Assembly: GCA_044359885.1 (NCBI GenBank)
Contig: JBIKLI010000103.1
Coordinates: 1 to 12,782 of the forward strand
DNA: 12,782 nucleotides
Reading direction: 5' to 3'
Origin: CAIOSQ01 sp044359885
Lineage (GTDB): Bacteria; Pseudomonadota; Alphaproteobacteria; CACIAM-22H2
The translations under genes and the position numbers were made by a program. Positions within the stretch are counted from its first letter, which is position 1; every line of letters begins with the position of its first letter. The notes under the pieces were generated by a model. It was not told where the DNA came from and did no database searches. It was given only the letters and a program-made list of their open reading frames with translations. Of this stretch, positions 6,846 to 12,782 are shown one piece after another.

Positions 6846-6851
6846 CCCTCC
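6846..6851 (-). promoter_or_regulatory. Ribosome-binding site of the enolase-superfamily gene
   Basis: GGAGGG on the minus strand lies nine bases before the ATG at 6836 and decides that start. It sits inside the 44-base gap to the divergent SNF2 gene, leaving almost no room for two separate promoters there. Confidence 0.65.
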
Positions 6852-6880
6852 CCGGCGCCATCCTGCATGTCGGCGCCGGG

Positions 6881-9800
6881 ATGTCGAGCGCGCCGGCGGA
6901 CCGCGGCATGACCGTTCCTCCCGGCCGGCCGGGCCACGCAGGCACCACCGCCCTCGACGGGAATCTCGGCCTCTGGATCCAGCGGATCGATGCCGCGATC
7001 CGCCCGGCGGCATCGCGCCGCGAGACTCTGGCCTATGTCCTCGAGCTGGACGAGCATCAGGGCCGTCTCGTCGTCGTCGTCGAAACGGTGCTGCTCGTGA
7101 CCGGGCGCGACGGCGTGCCGCCGAAGCTGCTGCGGGCAGCTTCGATCGACCAGCTCGCCCAGTCGCCGTCGCGCAGCTACATGGAGCCCCTGGACCGCGA
7201 TCTGGTCGCCGCGCTGCGGCACATGTCCGAAGCGGCGAACCGCGCCGCATCCCAACCTGCGGTGCTGCTGGGCATGTCGAGCGGGCGCATCCTCGCGGAC
7301 CTCGTCGCCAGCGGACGATGCTTCTGGTCGGATCCGGCGTCCCGGCCGCTGCGCCTCGGCCCGCCGCGCGATGGGCGCATCGCCTGGGGAGAACCGCAGG
7401 AAGGCCGCCGCCGGCTGATCGTCGTCGGTCCGGAAATCCCGGTTTCGCTGCCCGTCTGTCCGCCCTGGTATGTCGACCCGGACGACGGCGTCGCCGGTCC
7501 GGTTTCAACCGACCTGCCGCCCCGGCTGGCCGAGGCGCTCGCCCAGGGGCCGATGATCGCCGCCCGGGATCTGCCGCTGGTGGCCGCGGAACTTGCCCAG
7601 CGCTTTCCCGACCGGCCCGAGCTGCAGCCGCCGGGTACCGCGCTGCATCGCATGGACGGCGGCCCGGTGGTGCATGTCGCGCTCTCGGCCACGCGGCTCG
7701 GGCGGCGGGACATCTTCCGCGACCGCGACGCGCCGCGCATCCCGGTGGTGTTCTGCGACCTGTCCTTCCGCTACGGCGATTGCACGGTCGCCGCCACCGC
7801 CCCGGTGGTCTCGGGCGCGATCGGCGACGCCGCAGGCGGGGTCGCGATCCTGCGCGACAAGGCGGCGGAAGAAGCGGCGCGCAAGGAGATCCGCCGCCTT
7901 GGCATGGTGCCGGCCGAAACCTGGGAGGCGAACTACGCGATCGACCCGGCGCGGCGCGGCGCGTATCTGCTGCCGGTGCCCGACGAGAACGGCCTGCCCG
8001 AACTCTTCGCCGGACTCGTTCCCGCCTGGCGCGCGCGCGGCTGGGAGGTGTCGCTCGCCGAGGACTGGCCCTACGGGGTTCTCGAACTCGACGGCGAACT
8101 GGCGATCGACATCGAGGAGACCTCGGGCGAGGACTGGTTCGACATGTCGCTGGGCGCCGTCGTCGACGGCCAACGCGTCGACCTTGCGCCGGCGATCCTG
8201 CCGCTTCTGGCGCAGTTCAACGACCTGGTGTCGAGGCACGGGACCGAGGCGGCGATCCAGCGCCTTGGCGAGACCGGCGCCGCGCGCCCGATCCGCCTGG
8301 CCGACGGCCGTCGCGCGGTCCTGCCGCGCGCACGGCTGATCCCCTTCGTGGTCGCGCTGTCGGAGCTGGTCGGCAGCGAAACGCCGGGGCGCGGCGGCCG
8401 GGTGCGCCTGTCCCGGACGCGCGCCGCGGCGCTGGCCGCGCTCGACGCGGCCGTGCGGCCGCGCTGGTTCGGCGGCGAGCGGCTGCGCCGTTTCGCCGAG
8501 CGGCTGCGCGGCTTCACCGCGGTGGCGCCGGTCGCGACGCCGGCCGGTTTCGCGGGCGACCTGCGCGCCTATCAGCGCGACGGGCTCGCCTGGCTCCAGT
8601 TCCTGCGCGAATACGGTCTCAACGGGATCCTCGCCGACGACATGGGGCTGGGAAAGACCGTGCAGGCACTGGCGCACATGCTGATCGAGAAGGAAAGCGG
8701 GCGCGCCGACCGGCCCAATCTGGTGGTGGCACCGACCAGCCTGATCGCGAACTGGCGCCTGGAGGCCGCGCGCTTCGCGCCGTCGCTGCGCGTCGCCGTC
8801 TGGCATGGCGGCGGTCGGGCGCAGACGTCTCTTGCCGGCTGCGATCTCGCGATCACCAGCTATGCGCTGCTGGCGCGCGACCGCGCACAGCTCGAGGCGC
8901 AGGCGTTTCACCTCGCCGTGCTCGACGAGGCGCAGGCGATCAAGAACCCGCTGGCCCATGCCACCCAGGCGGCGCACGCGCTGCGGGCGCGCCATCGCAT
9001 CTGCCTCACCGGCACCCCGCTCGAGAACAATCTCGGCGAGCTGTGGTCGATCATGCATTTCCTCAATCCCGGACTGCTCGGCGACAGCCGACGCTTCGCC
9101 AGGGATTTCCGGACCCCGATCGAGAAGCACGGCGACGCGGCCCGGCGCGACGCGCTGGTGGCAAGGGTGCGACCCTTCCTGCTGCGCCGCACGAAGGGCG
9201 CCGTCGCGCGCGATCTGCCGGCGCGCACCGAGATCGCCGAGCGGCTCGAACTCGGTGCCGCGCAGCGCGACCTCTACGAGAGCGTGCGCATCGCCGCCTA
9301 TGGCCGCCTGCGCGAGGAGATCGCGGCACGGGGCCTCGCCCGCAGCCACATCGCGATCCTCGACGCGCTGCTCAAGTTGCGCCAGGTCTGCTGCGATCCG
9401 CGGCTGCTGCGTCTGGAGCATGGCGGCCGCGACGCCGGTTCGGCGAAGCTCGAACGGCTGATGGAGATGCTGCCCGAGATGCTGGCCGAAGGGCGCCGGG
9501 TTCTGGTCTTCTCCCAGTTCGCCAGCATGCTGGCCCTGATCGCGACCGCGCTCGACGCCGCTGGGATCTCCTATGTCCTGCTGACGGGCGACACGAAGGA
9601 CCGCGCCACGCCGGTCCGGCGATTCCAGGCGGGCGAGGTGCCGGTCTTTCTCGTCAGCCTCAAGGCGGGCGGGGTCGGGCTGAACCTGACCGCGGCGGAC
9701 ACGGTCATCCTCTACGATCCGTGGTGGAATCCCGCGAGCGAAGCGCAGGCGATCGACCGCGCGCATCGCATCGGCCAGGACAAGCCGGTCTTCGCCTATC

Positions 9801-9952
9801 GGCTGATCGCGCTCGGGACGGTCGAGGAGAAGATGCTGGACCTTCAGGCCCGCAAGCGCGGGCTTGCCGACGCGCTGCTCGCCGGTTCCGCGGCGGCCAG
9901 CGCCGAGATCTCGGAGCGCGACCTTGAGGCGCTGTTCGCGCCGCTGGGATGA
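6881..9952 (+). CDS. SNF2-family ATPase/helicase (DEAQ box)
   Basis: 1023 residues from the ATG at 6881. A second ATG at 6908 has a better upstream signal (GGCGGA, seven bases away) and would remove nine residues. The C-terminal half is a complete superfamily 2 SNF2 motor: YQRDG (from 564), motif I DDMGLGKT (K592), motif II DEAQ (682-685), LTGTPLENN, motif IV VFSQF (876-880), motif V LKAGGVGLNL (from 927) and motif VI RAHRIGQ (960-966). DEAQ in place of DEAH is common in bacterial SNF2 proteins. The first 560 residues include EDWFDMSLG (from 417), which resembles the bacterial SNF2-associated domain. I see no CxC...CxH SWIM finger. Such proteins are ATP-driven translocases on nucleic acid; the bacterial role is mostly unknown. 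No methylase, nuclease or other defence partner is adjacent. Confidence 0.93.
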   Translation: MSSAPADRGMTVPPGRPGHAGTTALDGNLGLWIQRIDAAIRPAASRRETLAYVLELDEHQGRLVVVVETVLLVTGRDGVPPKLLRAASIDQLAQSPSRSYMEPLDRDLVAALRHMSEAANRAASQPAVLLGMSSGRILADLVASGRCFWSDPASRPLRLGPPRDGRIAWGEPQEGRRRLIVVGPEIPVSLPVCPPWYVDPDDGVAGPVSTDLPPRLAEALAQGPMIAARDLPLVAAELAQRFPDRPELQPPGTALHRMDGGPVVHVALSATRLGRRDIFRDRDAPRIPVVFCDLSFRYGDCTVAATAPVVSGAIGDAAGGVAILRDKAAEEAARKEIRRLGMVPAETWEANYAIDPARRGAYLLPVPDENGLPELFAGLVPAWRARGWEVSLAEDWPYGVLELDGELAIDIEETSGEDWFDMSLGAVVDGQRVDLAPAILPLLAQFNDLVSRHGTEAAIQRLGETGAARPIRLADGRRAVLPRARLIPFVVALSELVGSETPGRGGRVRLSRTRAAALAALDAAVRPRWFGGERLRRFAERLRGFTAVAPVATPAGFAGDLRAYQRDGLAWLQFLREYGLNGILADDMGLGKTVQALAHMLIEKESGRADRPNLVVAPTSLIANWRLEAARFAPSLRVAVWHGGGRAQTSLAGCDLAITSYALLARDRAQLEAQAFHLAVLDEAQAIKNPLAHATQAAHALRARHRICLTGTPLENNLGELWSIMHFLNPGLLGDSRRFARDFRTPIEKHGDAARRDALVARVRPFLLRRTKGAVARDLPARTEIAERLELGAAQRDLYESVRIAAYGRLREEIAARGLARSHIAILDALLKLRQVCCDPRLLRLEHGGRDAGSAKLERLMEMLPEMLAEGRRVLVFSQFASMLALIATALDAAGISYVLLTGDTKDRATPVRRFQAGEVPVFLVSLKAGGVGLNLTAADTVILYDPWWNPASEAQAIDRAHRIGQDKPVFAYRLIALGTVEEKMLDLQARKRGLADALLAGSAAASAEISERDLEALFAPLG

Positions 9953-9958
9953 GGCGGC

Positions 9959-10942
9959 TCAGAACCAGCCCTTGGCCTTGAAGAACAGGTAGGGCACGAC
10001 CGCTGAAAGGATCATCGCACCGATCGCCATCGGATAGCCGTAGAGCCAGTCGAGTTCCGGCATGTGGCGGAAGTTCATGCCGTATAGGCTCGCCACCAGC
10101 GTCGGCGGCAGGAACACGACCGCGGCGACCGAGAAAAGCTTGATGATGCGGTTCTGCTCGATGTTGATCATGCCGAGCGTGGCGTTGAGCAGGAAGTTGA
10201 TCTTGCTGGTCTCGAAGCCGGCATGCTCCGCCAGCGAGGCGATGTCGCGGCTGGCCGTCTTCAGCCGCAGCTTGAGTTCCTTGGCCTCCTTCTTGGGCCA
10301 GCCATCGGCGATCGCGCCAAGGAAGCTGATCACGCGCGAGATCGACAGCAGGCTCTCGCGTGTGGTGGAGGCGAGATCGTCGTTGCGCGCCAGCGTCTTC
10401 AGGACGGACTGGAGGTCGCGCTCTCCGGCCGGCCGGCCAGCGCCGGGATCGAAGATGGTGCGGCTGGTCTGGTCGAGGTCGAGGCTGACGCGCTCCAGGA
10501 TGTCGGCGAACCGGTCGATGAAGGCTTCCAGCAGACCGACGAGCGCATCCTCCGCGCCGACGCAGGCGCCCGGCTGCCGGGCGAGGCGGGCGGCGTAGCT
10601 GCCCACCGGGCGCGGATCGACATAGCGCAGCGTGACCAGCGTCTGGCGCGCGAGCACGAAGGTGATCGGGTCGGCGCCGGGATTCGGTTCGTCGGCGCGG
10701 TTGAGGATCGTCGCCGTCATGTAGACGGCCTCGCCCTCCAGATAGAGCCGCGAAGAGGGTTCGATCTCCCCCATCTCCTCGCGGGTCGGCAGGGCGATGC
10801 CGAGCGCGGCCTCGACAATGGCGCGCTCCTCGGCGCTGGGATCGTACAGATCGTACCAGACGGCACCGGCGGGCAGGTCCTGGCCCGCCAGGCGCTCGCG
10901 CCGTTCGGTCAGTCCCTGGCGCCGGATGAAGGCGTAGAGCAT
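9959..10942 (-). CDS. CorA-family divalent metal ion transporter
   Basis: 327 residues. CorA proteins form pentameric inner-membrane channels that take up Mg2+ and sometimes Co2+, Ni2+ or Zn2+. The signature is at the C-terminus: the first membrane helix (about 268-288) ends in YGMNF, with the GMN selectivity motif at 288-290, followed by a short loop and a second helix (about 303-322) and a basic tail KAKGWF. The N-terminal 260 residues are the soluble cytoplasmic funnel, with a long charged helix at about 190-265. The start is the ATG at 10940-10942, with GAGG four bases upstream. The loop FRHMPELDW after GMN keeps the acidic residue common in CorA. The gene is convergent with the SNF2 gene (6-nt gap) and 46 nt downstream of the DUF882 gene. 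Confidence 0.95.
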   Translation of the reverse strand: MLYAFIRRQGLTERRERLAGQDLPAGAVWYDLYDPSAEERAIVEAALGIALPTREEMGEIEPSSRLYLEGEAVYMTATILNRADEPNPGADPITFVLARQTLVTLRYVDPRPVGSYAARLARQPGACVGAEDALVGLLEAFIDRFADILERVSLDLDQTSRTIFDPGAGRPAGERDLQSVLKTLARNDDLASTTRESLLSISRVISFLGAIADGWPKKEAKELKLRLKTASRDIASLAEHAGFETSKINFLLNATLGMINIEQNRIIKLFSVAAVVFLPPTLVASLYGMNFRHMPELDWLYGYPMAIGAMILSAVVPYLFFKAKGWF

Positions 10943-10988
10943 GGCACCTCGCCCGATTGACGACGGGGCGGCATCGGCGCCGTCCGCG

Positions 10989-11585
10989 TCAGCCCCAGCG
11001 TCGCACCGGTCCCACGTCCAGGTGAAGGAAATCCCGTCGCGGATAGGTTCCGACGCCGCCGGCCTGGAGCGACAATCCGGCGCGGCGCAGCTGGCCCAGC
11101 GTGAAGCCGGGGACGCGGATGTCGACGGCCTTGCCCTGGACATGGAAGCTGTTGCGCGCGACGCGCCCGTCGGCGCGGCGGGCCGCGGCGTTCGAGCGCG
11201 GCGACCTGTATCCGGATACGATTTCCAGCGGCGCCGACGTGCCGAGCGTGCGCTGCATGCGCGCCATCAGGTCGATCAGCCGCGGATCGACGCGATGGGT
11301 GCCGTCATGGGGATCGCGCAGGATGCGTCCGATCTGCGCCACGGCCTCAGGCAGATAGCGGCCGTCGGCGTGATAGACGCCCTTGAACGTCTCGCCGGCC
11401 TGCGGCCGGGTGATGGACAGACGGCGCACACCTGATGCCGCCGGGGCCGCGATGGCGGGAGCGGCGCCGAAAATGAGCAGGCCGGCGGCGCTGGCGGCCA
11501 GGGCGAGCAACCCGCGGCGCGGCAACCCGGCCGGAGATGGTTGCTCCAGGTCGTCCTCTTGTCCTGGCGGCGGCAACGGCATCAT
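10989..11585 (-). CDS. DUF882 / YcbK-like peptidase (M15-type fold), Tat-exported
   Basis: 198 residues. The N-terminus holds PRRGLLALAASAAGLLIFG (22-40), a twin-arginine type signal followed by a hydrophobic core, with probable cleavage near AIA (45-47); export to the periplasm in folded form is inferred. The mature part has IVSGYRSPRSN (122-132), SFHVQGKAVDI (146-156) and FLHLDVG (186-192). These give the Zn-ligand pattern H148, D155 and H188 of the DUF882/YcbK group related to peptidase M15 murein endopeptidases. The likely role is cell-wall peptide cleavage or a related hydrolysis; the substrate is untested. Two tandem ATG codons (11583-11585 and 11580-11582) can start it, and neither has a good Shine-Dalgarno. 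Longer open frame upstream overlaps gcrA antisense and is rejected. Confidence 0.9.
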   Translation of the reverse strand: MMPLPPPGQEDDLEQPSPAGLPRRGLLALAASAAGLLIFGAAPAIAAPAASGVRRLSITRPQAGETFKGVYHADGRYLPEAVAQIGRILRDPHDGTHRVDPRLIDLMARMQRTLGTSAPLEIVSGYRSPRSNAAARRADGRVARNSFHVQGKAVDIRVPGFTLGQLRRAGLSLQAGGVGTYPRRDFLHLDVGPVRRWG

Positions 11586-11741
11586 CCCGAAACGCTCTGT
11601 CGCAGATTGACACAAATCGTGATCCGTTCGGTTGATGCCAGAACACCGCGGGGCCGGGCAACCAAAATGCGTCAGGGTCTCGTTAATCTTTTGTGGACAA
11701 GTGGCGCCGGGTTGGCAGGCAAATCGCCGCGCCACCGGCAA

Positions 11742-11755
11742 GCCATTGAAATGGC
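11742..11755. promoter_or_regulatory. 14-bp palindrome upstream of gcrA, candidate operator
   Basis: GCCATT-GA-AATGGC is a perfect 6+6 inverted repeat with a 2-base centre. It ends four bases before the GATTC methylation site and lies about 110 bases upstream of gcrA. Its size suits a dimeric regulator, but no known consensus was recognised. Confidence 0.35.
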
Positions 11756-11758
11756 GAA

Positions 11759-11763
11759 GATTC
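11759..11763. promoter_or_regulatory. GANTC (CcrM methylation) site in the gcrA upstream region
   Basis: GATTC is the only GANTC I find between 10686 and the end of the window. It lies 103 bases upstream of gcrA. GANTC is the CcrM target and the context to which GcrA responds in Caulobacter, so methylation-dependent autoregulation is possible but not shown. Confidence 0.5.
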
Positions 11764-11782
11764 GTCGCCACGCGGTGCGTTC

Positions 11783-11814
11783 TTGACGAGGCCGGGAGAA
11801 TGGTTTCTCTATAT
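11783..11814 (+). promoter_or_regulatory. Possible gcrA promoter elements
   Basis: TTGACG (11783-11788) resembles a -35 box and CTATAT (11809-11814) an alphaproteobacterial -10, about 50 bases before the gcrA start. The spacer is 20 bases, longer than the usual 16-18, so either the pair is not used together or the promoter depends on an activator. Confidence 0.35.
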
Positions 11815-11854
11815 GTTGTTGGTGATCGCTGCCGATCCACAATCGCTTGATGCT

Positions 11855-11859
11855 GAGGA
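11855..11859 (+). promoter_or_regulatory. Ribosome-binding site of gcrA
   Basis: GAGGA lies six bases before the ATG at 11866 and supports this start, which also gives the family N-terminus MEWTDER. Confidence 0.65.
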
Positions 11860-11865
11860 TCCCCC

Positions 11866-12324
11866 ATGGAATGGACCGATGAGCGCATTTCCGAGCTGAC
11901 CAAGCTCTGGAACGACGGCCTGTCCACCGCCGAAATCGGCAAGATGCTGGGCATTTCGAAGAACGCGGTGGTGGGCAAGGCCCATCGCCTGCGCCTCTCC
12001 GCGCGGCCCTCGCCGATCCGCCGCATGGCTGTCCGCCCGGCCGCGCCGCGCATGCCCCGCGCGGTGCGCACGCCCGCGCTGCCGCAATCGGCGACCATGT
12101 CCCCCCCGGCGGCGGCGCCGGCGGCACCGGTGGTCGCCCGCCCGCGGGTCGAGGTCCCCGCCGTGCAGCTGTCCAACCAGCGCTGCATGTGGCCTGTCGG
12201 CCATCCCGGCGACGGCGACTTCCATTTCTGCGGCGACCGCGCGCTGATCGGCAAGCCGTACTGCGCCGCCCATTGCGCGGTCGCCTATGTGAAGGCCAAG
12301 CCCAAGACGGGCGAGGCCGCCTGA
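11866..12324 (+). CDS. gcrA: GcrA cell cycle regulator
   Basis: 152 residues. GcrA is the alphaproteobacterial co-regulator that binds the domain 2 region of the housekeeping sigma factor and activates promoters carrying CcrM-methylated GANTC sites, linking transcription to replication and division. The N-terminal helix-turn-helix MEWTDERISELTKLWNDG...GISKNAVVGKAHRL (1-42) is the diagnostic part. A Pro/Ala-rich linker covers about 48-100. The C-terminal conserved module starts at QRCMWPVGHPGDGDFHFCG (105-123) and ends in KPYCAAHC, with C107, C122, C133 and H136 in a finger-like spacing. Caulobacter GcrA is slightly longer, mainly in the linker. The gene has a clear ribosome site, is preceded by a 280-base control region, and is followed nine bases later by a HerA-like ATPase gene on the same strand. 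Confidence 0.96.
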   Translation: MEWTDERISELTKLWNDGLSTAEIGKMLGISKNAVVGKAHRLRLSARPSPIRRMAVRPAAPRMPRAVRTPALPQSATMSPPAAAPAAPVVARPRVEVPAVQLSNQRCMWPVGHPGDGDFHFCGDRALIGKPYCAAHCAVAYVKAKPKTGEAA

Positions 12325-12333
12325 GCGGGCGCG

Positions 12334-12782
12334 ATGGATGAGACCGAGCCGGGCCTGACGATCGCGAAAGGCGGACGGACGCACCGGCTGCTTCTGCGGC
12401 TCGCCAATCGCCACGGGCTGATCGCCGGAGCCACGGGAACCGGCAAGACAGTGACGCTGCGGGTGATGGCGGAAAGCCTGTCCGCGGCCGGCGTCCCGGT
12501 CTTCATGGCCGACGTCAAGGGCGACCTGGCGGGGCTTGCGAAGGCCGGCGCGGAAAACCCGAAATTCGCGGCACGCGCGGCCGAGATGGGGGTCGCGGAT
12601 TTCGGCTTCGCCCCCAGCCCAGTGGTGTTCTGGGATCTGCTCGGCGAGCAGGGCCATCCACTGCGCACCTCGATCTCGGAGATCGGGCCGACCCTGCTCG
12701 CGCGACTGCTCGACCTGAACGAGGTCCAGGCCGGTGTCCTGCAGATCGCGTTCAGGTACGCCGACGACAACGGGCTGCTGCT
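12334..12782 (+). CDS. HerA-like (DUF853/YjgR) P-loop ATPase, 3' end outside window
   Basis: 149 codons are visible before the sequence ends; full-length relatives have about 500 residues. The start is the ATG at 12334, nine bases after the gcrA stop, with only a weak purine-rich stretch upstream, so it may be translated by coupling. The Walker A motif GATGTGKT is at 32-39 (K38), preceded by RHGLIA. VFMADVKGDLAGLAKAG (57-73) and VVFWDLLGEQGHPLRT (97-112) match the YjgR pattern, as do SEIGPTLLARLLDLNE and the following QIAFRYADDNGLL. These proteins belong to the FtsK/HerA superfamily of hexameric translocases. Their cellular role is poorly defined. The family call is confident; Walker B and the arginine finger are beyond the window. 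Confidence 0.92.
   Translation, partial: MDETEPGLTIAKGGRTHRLLLRLANRHGLIAGATGTGKTVTLRVMAESLSAAGVPVFMADVKGDLAGLAKAGAENPKFAARAAEMGVADFGFAPSPVVFWDLLGEQGHPLRTSISEIGPTLLARLLDLNEVQAGVLQIAFRYADDNGLL

Larger units (their letters stand above)
11586..11865. promoter_or_regulatory. Divergent intergenic region between the DUF882 gene and gcrA
   Basis: At 280 bases this is the only sizeable non-coding stretch in the window and it is visibly richer in A and T than its surroundings. It must hold the promoters of both flanking genes. It contains a consensus-perfect TTGACA at 11607-11612 (+) without a convincing -10, a 7-bp inverted repeat (GTGGCGC at 11701-11707 and GCGCCAC at 11729-11735), a 14-bp palindrome, one GANTC site and a partial DnaA box. 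Small open frames within it have no coding character. Confidence 0.7.

Noticed and set aside
4857..6911. A 684-residue plus-strand open frame antisense to the SDR and enolase genes
   Set aside because: Both genes on the other strand are complete with catalytic residues; this frame looks like their shadow.
4783..6948. A 721-residue minus-strand open frame crossing the SDR and enolase genes
   Set aside because: It is out of frame with both genes, crosses the gap between them and has no domain.
7505..9766. A 753-residue antisense open frame inside the SNF2 gene
   Set aside because: No recognisable domain, repetitive Arg/Gln/Asp/Ala composition, and the opposite strand is clearly coding.
6829..9927. 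A 1032-residue open frame on the plus strand, one frame away from the SNF2 gene and just as long
   Set aside because: Its translation is dominated by Arg, Pro, Gly and Ala with no domain, while the overlapping frame carries every SNF2 motif. It is a by-product of the GC-rich codon pattern.
9938..9960. A short stem (GCCGC/GCGGC) at the SNF2/CorA convergent junction as terminator
   Set aside because: Only five perfect pairs and no T-tract; expected by chance at this GC content.
11632..11850. A 72-residue open frame filling much of the gcrA upstream region
   Set aside because: No ribosome site, no recognisable protein, and it overlaps likely regulatory elements; a leader peptide cannot be fully excluded.
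11586..12254. N-terminal extension of the DUF882 protein antisense to gcrA
   Set aside because: The Tat signal must be near the N-terminus, and gcrA on the other strand is real.
1..12782. Mobile elements, CRISPR arrays, tRNA or rRNA genes, toxin-antitoxin pairs and defence systems
   Set aside because: No transposase, terminal repeat pair, spaced direct repeats or RNA gene signature was seen; coding capacity is filled by recognisable genes.

Overview
The window is gene-dense, very GC-rich chromosomal DNA from an alphaproteobacterium. The best marker is gcrA (11866..12324), the cell-cycle regulator that works with CcrM adenine methylation at GANTC and is essentially confined to that class. The order hisB - DUF2628 - hisH - hisA - hisF and a FucA-type aldolase also fit; a Rhodospirillales-like or neighbouring order is my guess, not something the sequence proves. 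I see no tRNA, rRNA, CRISPR array, insertion sequence or sign of recent transfer.

Layout. (1) 1..894 (+): the 3' three-quarters of a family III (CaiB/BaiF) CoA-transferase, ending seven bases from the convergent his operon; a hairpin spans both stop codons. (2) 902..4063 (-): a compact histidine operon read right to left, hisB, a small DUF2628 membrane protein, hisH, hisA, hisF, with short gaps or 4-7 nt overlaps. HisH and HisF form IGP synthase, HisA makes its substrate and HisB uses its product, so the block covers four consecutive middle steps of the pathway; hisG, hisI, hisE, hisC and hisD are not here. (3) 4154..6836: a FucA-like class II aldolase (+) divergent from hisB, facing an enolase-superfamily sugar-acid dehydratase followed by an SDR dehydrogenase (-). 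The last two form a probable operon for non-phosphorylative sugar-acid breakdown. (4) 6881..9952 (+): a large SNF2-family ATPase with all helicase motifs and a long N-terminal region without a visible SWIM zinc finger. (5) 9959..11585 (-): a CorA-family metal transporter and a DUF882 (YcbK-like) peptidase-fold protein with a Tat-type signal. (6) 11586..11865: the only intergenic region of size, relatively AT-rich, holding the gcrA control region. (7) 11866..12782 (+): gcrA, then the start of a HerA-like (DUF853/YjgR) ATPase that runs off the window.

Most of this is housekeeping or common accessory metabolism. I did not find a convincing undescribed system. The points most worth a second look are the gcrA upstream region (one GATTC methylation site beside a 14-bp palindrome) together with a by-eye shortage of GANTC sites across the window, the sugar-acid gene group with its unassigned substrate, and the hairpin shared by two convergent stop codons.
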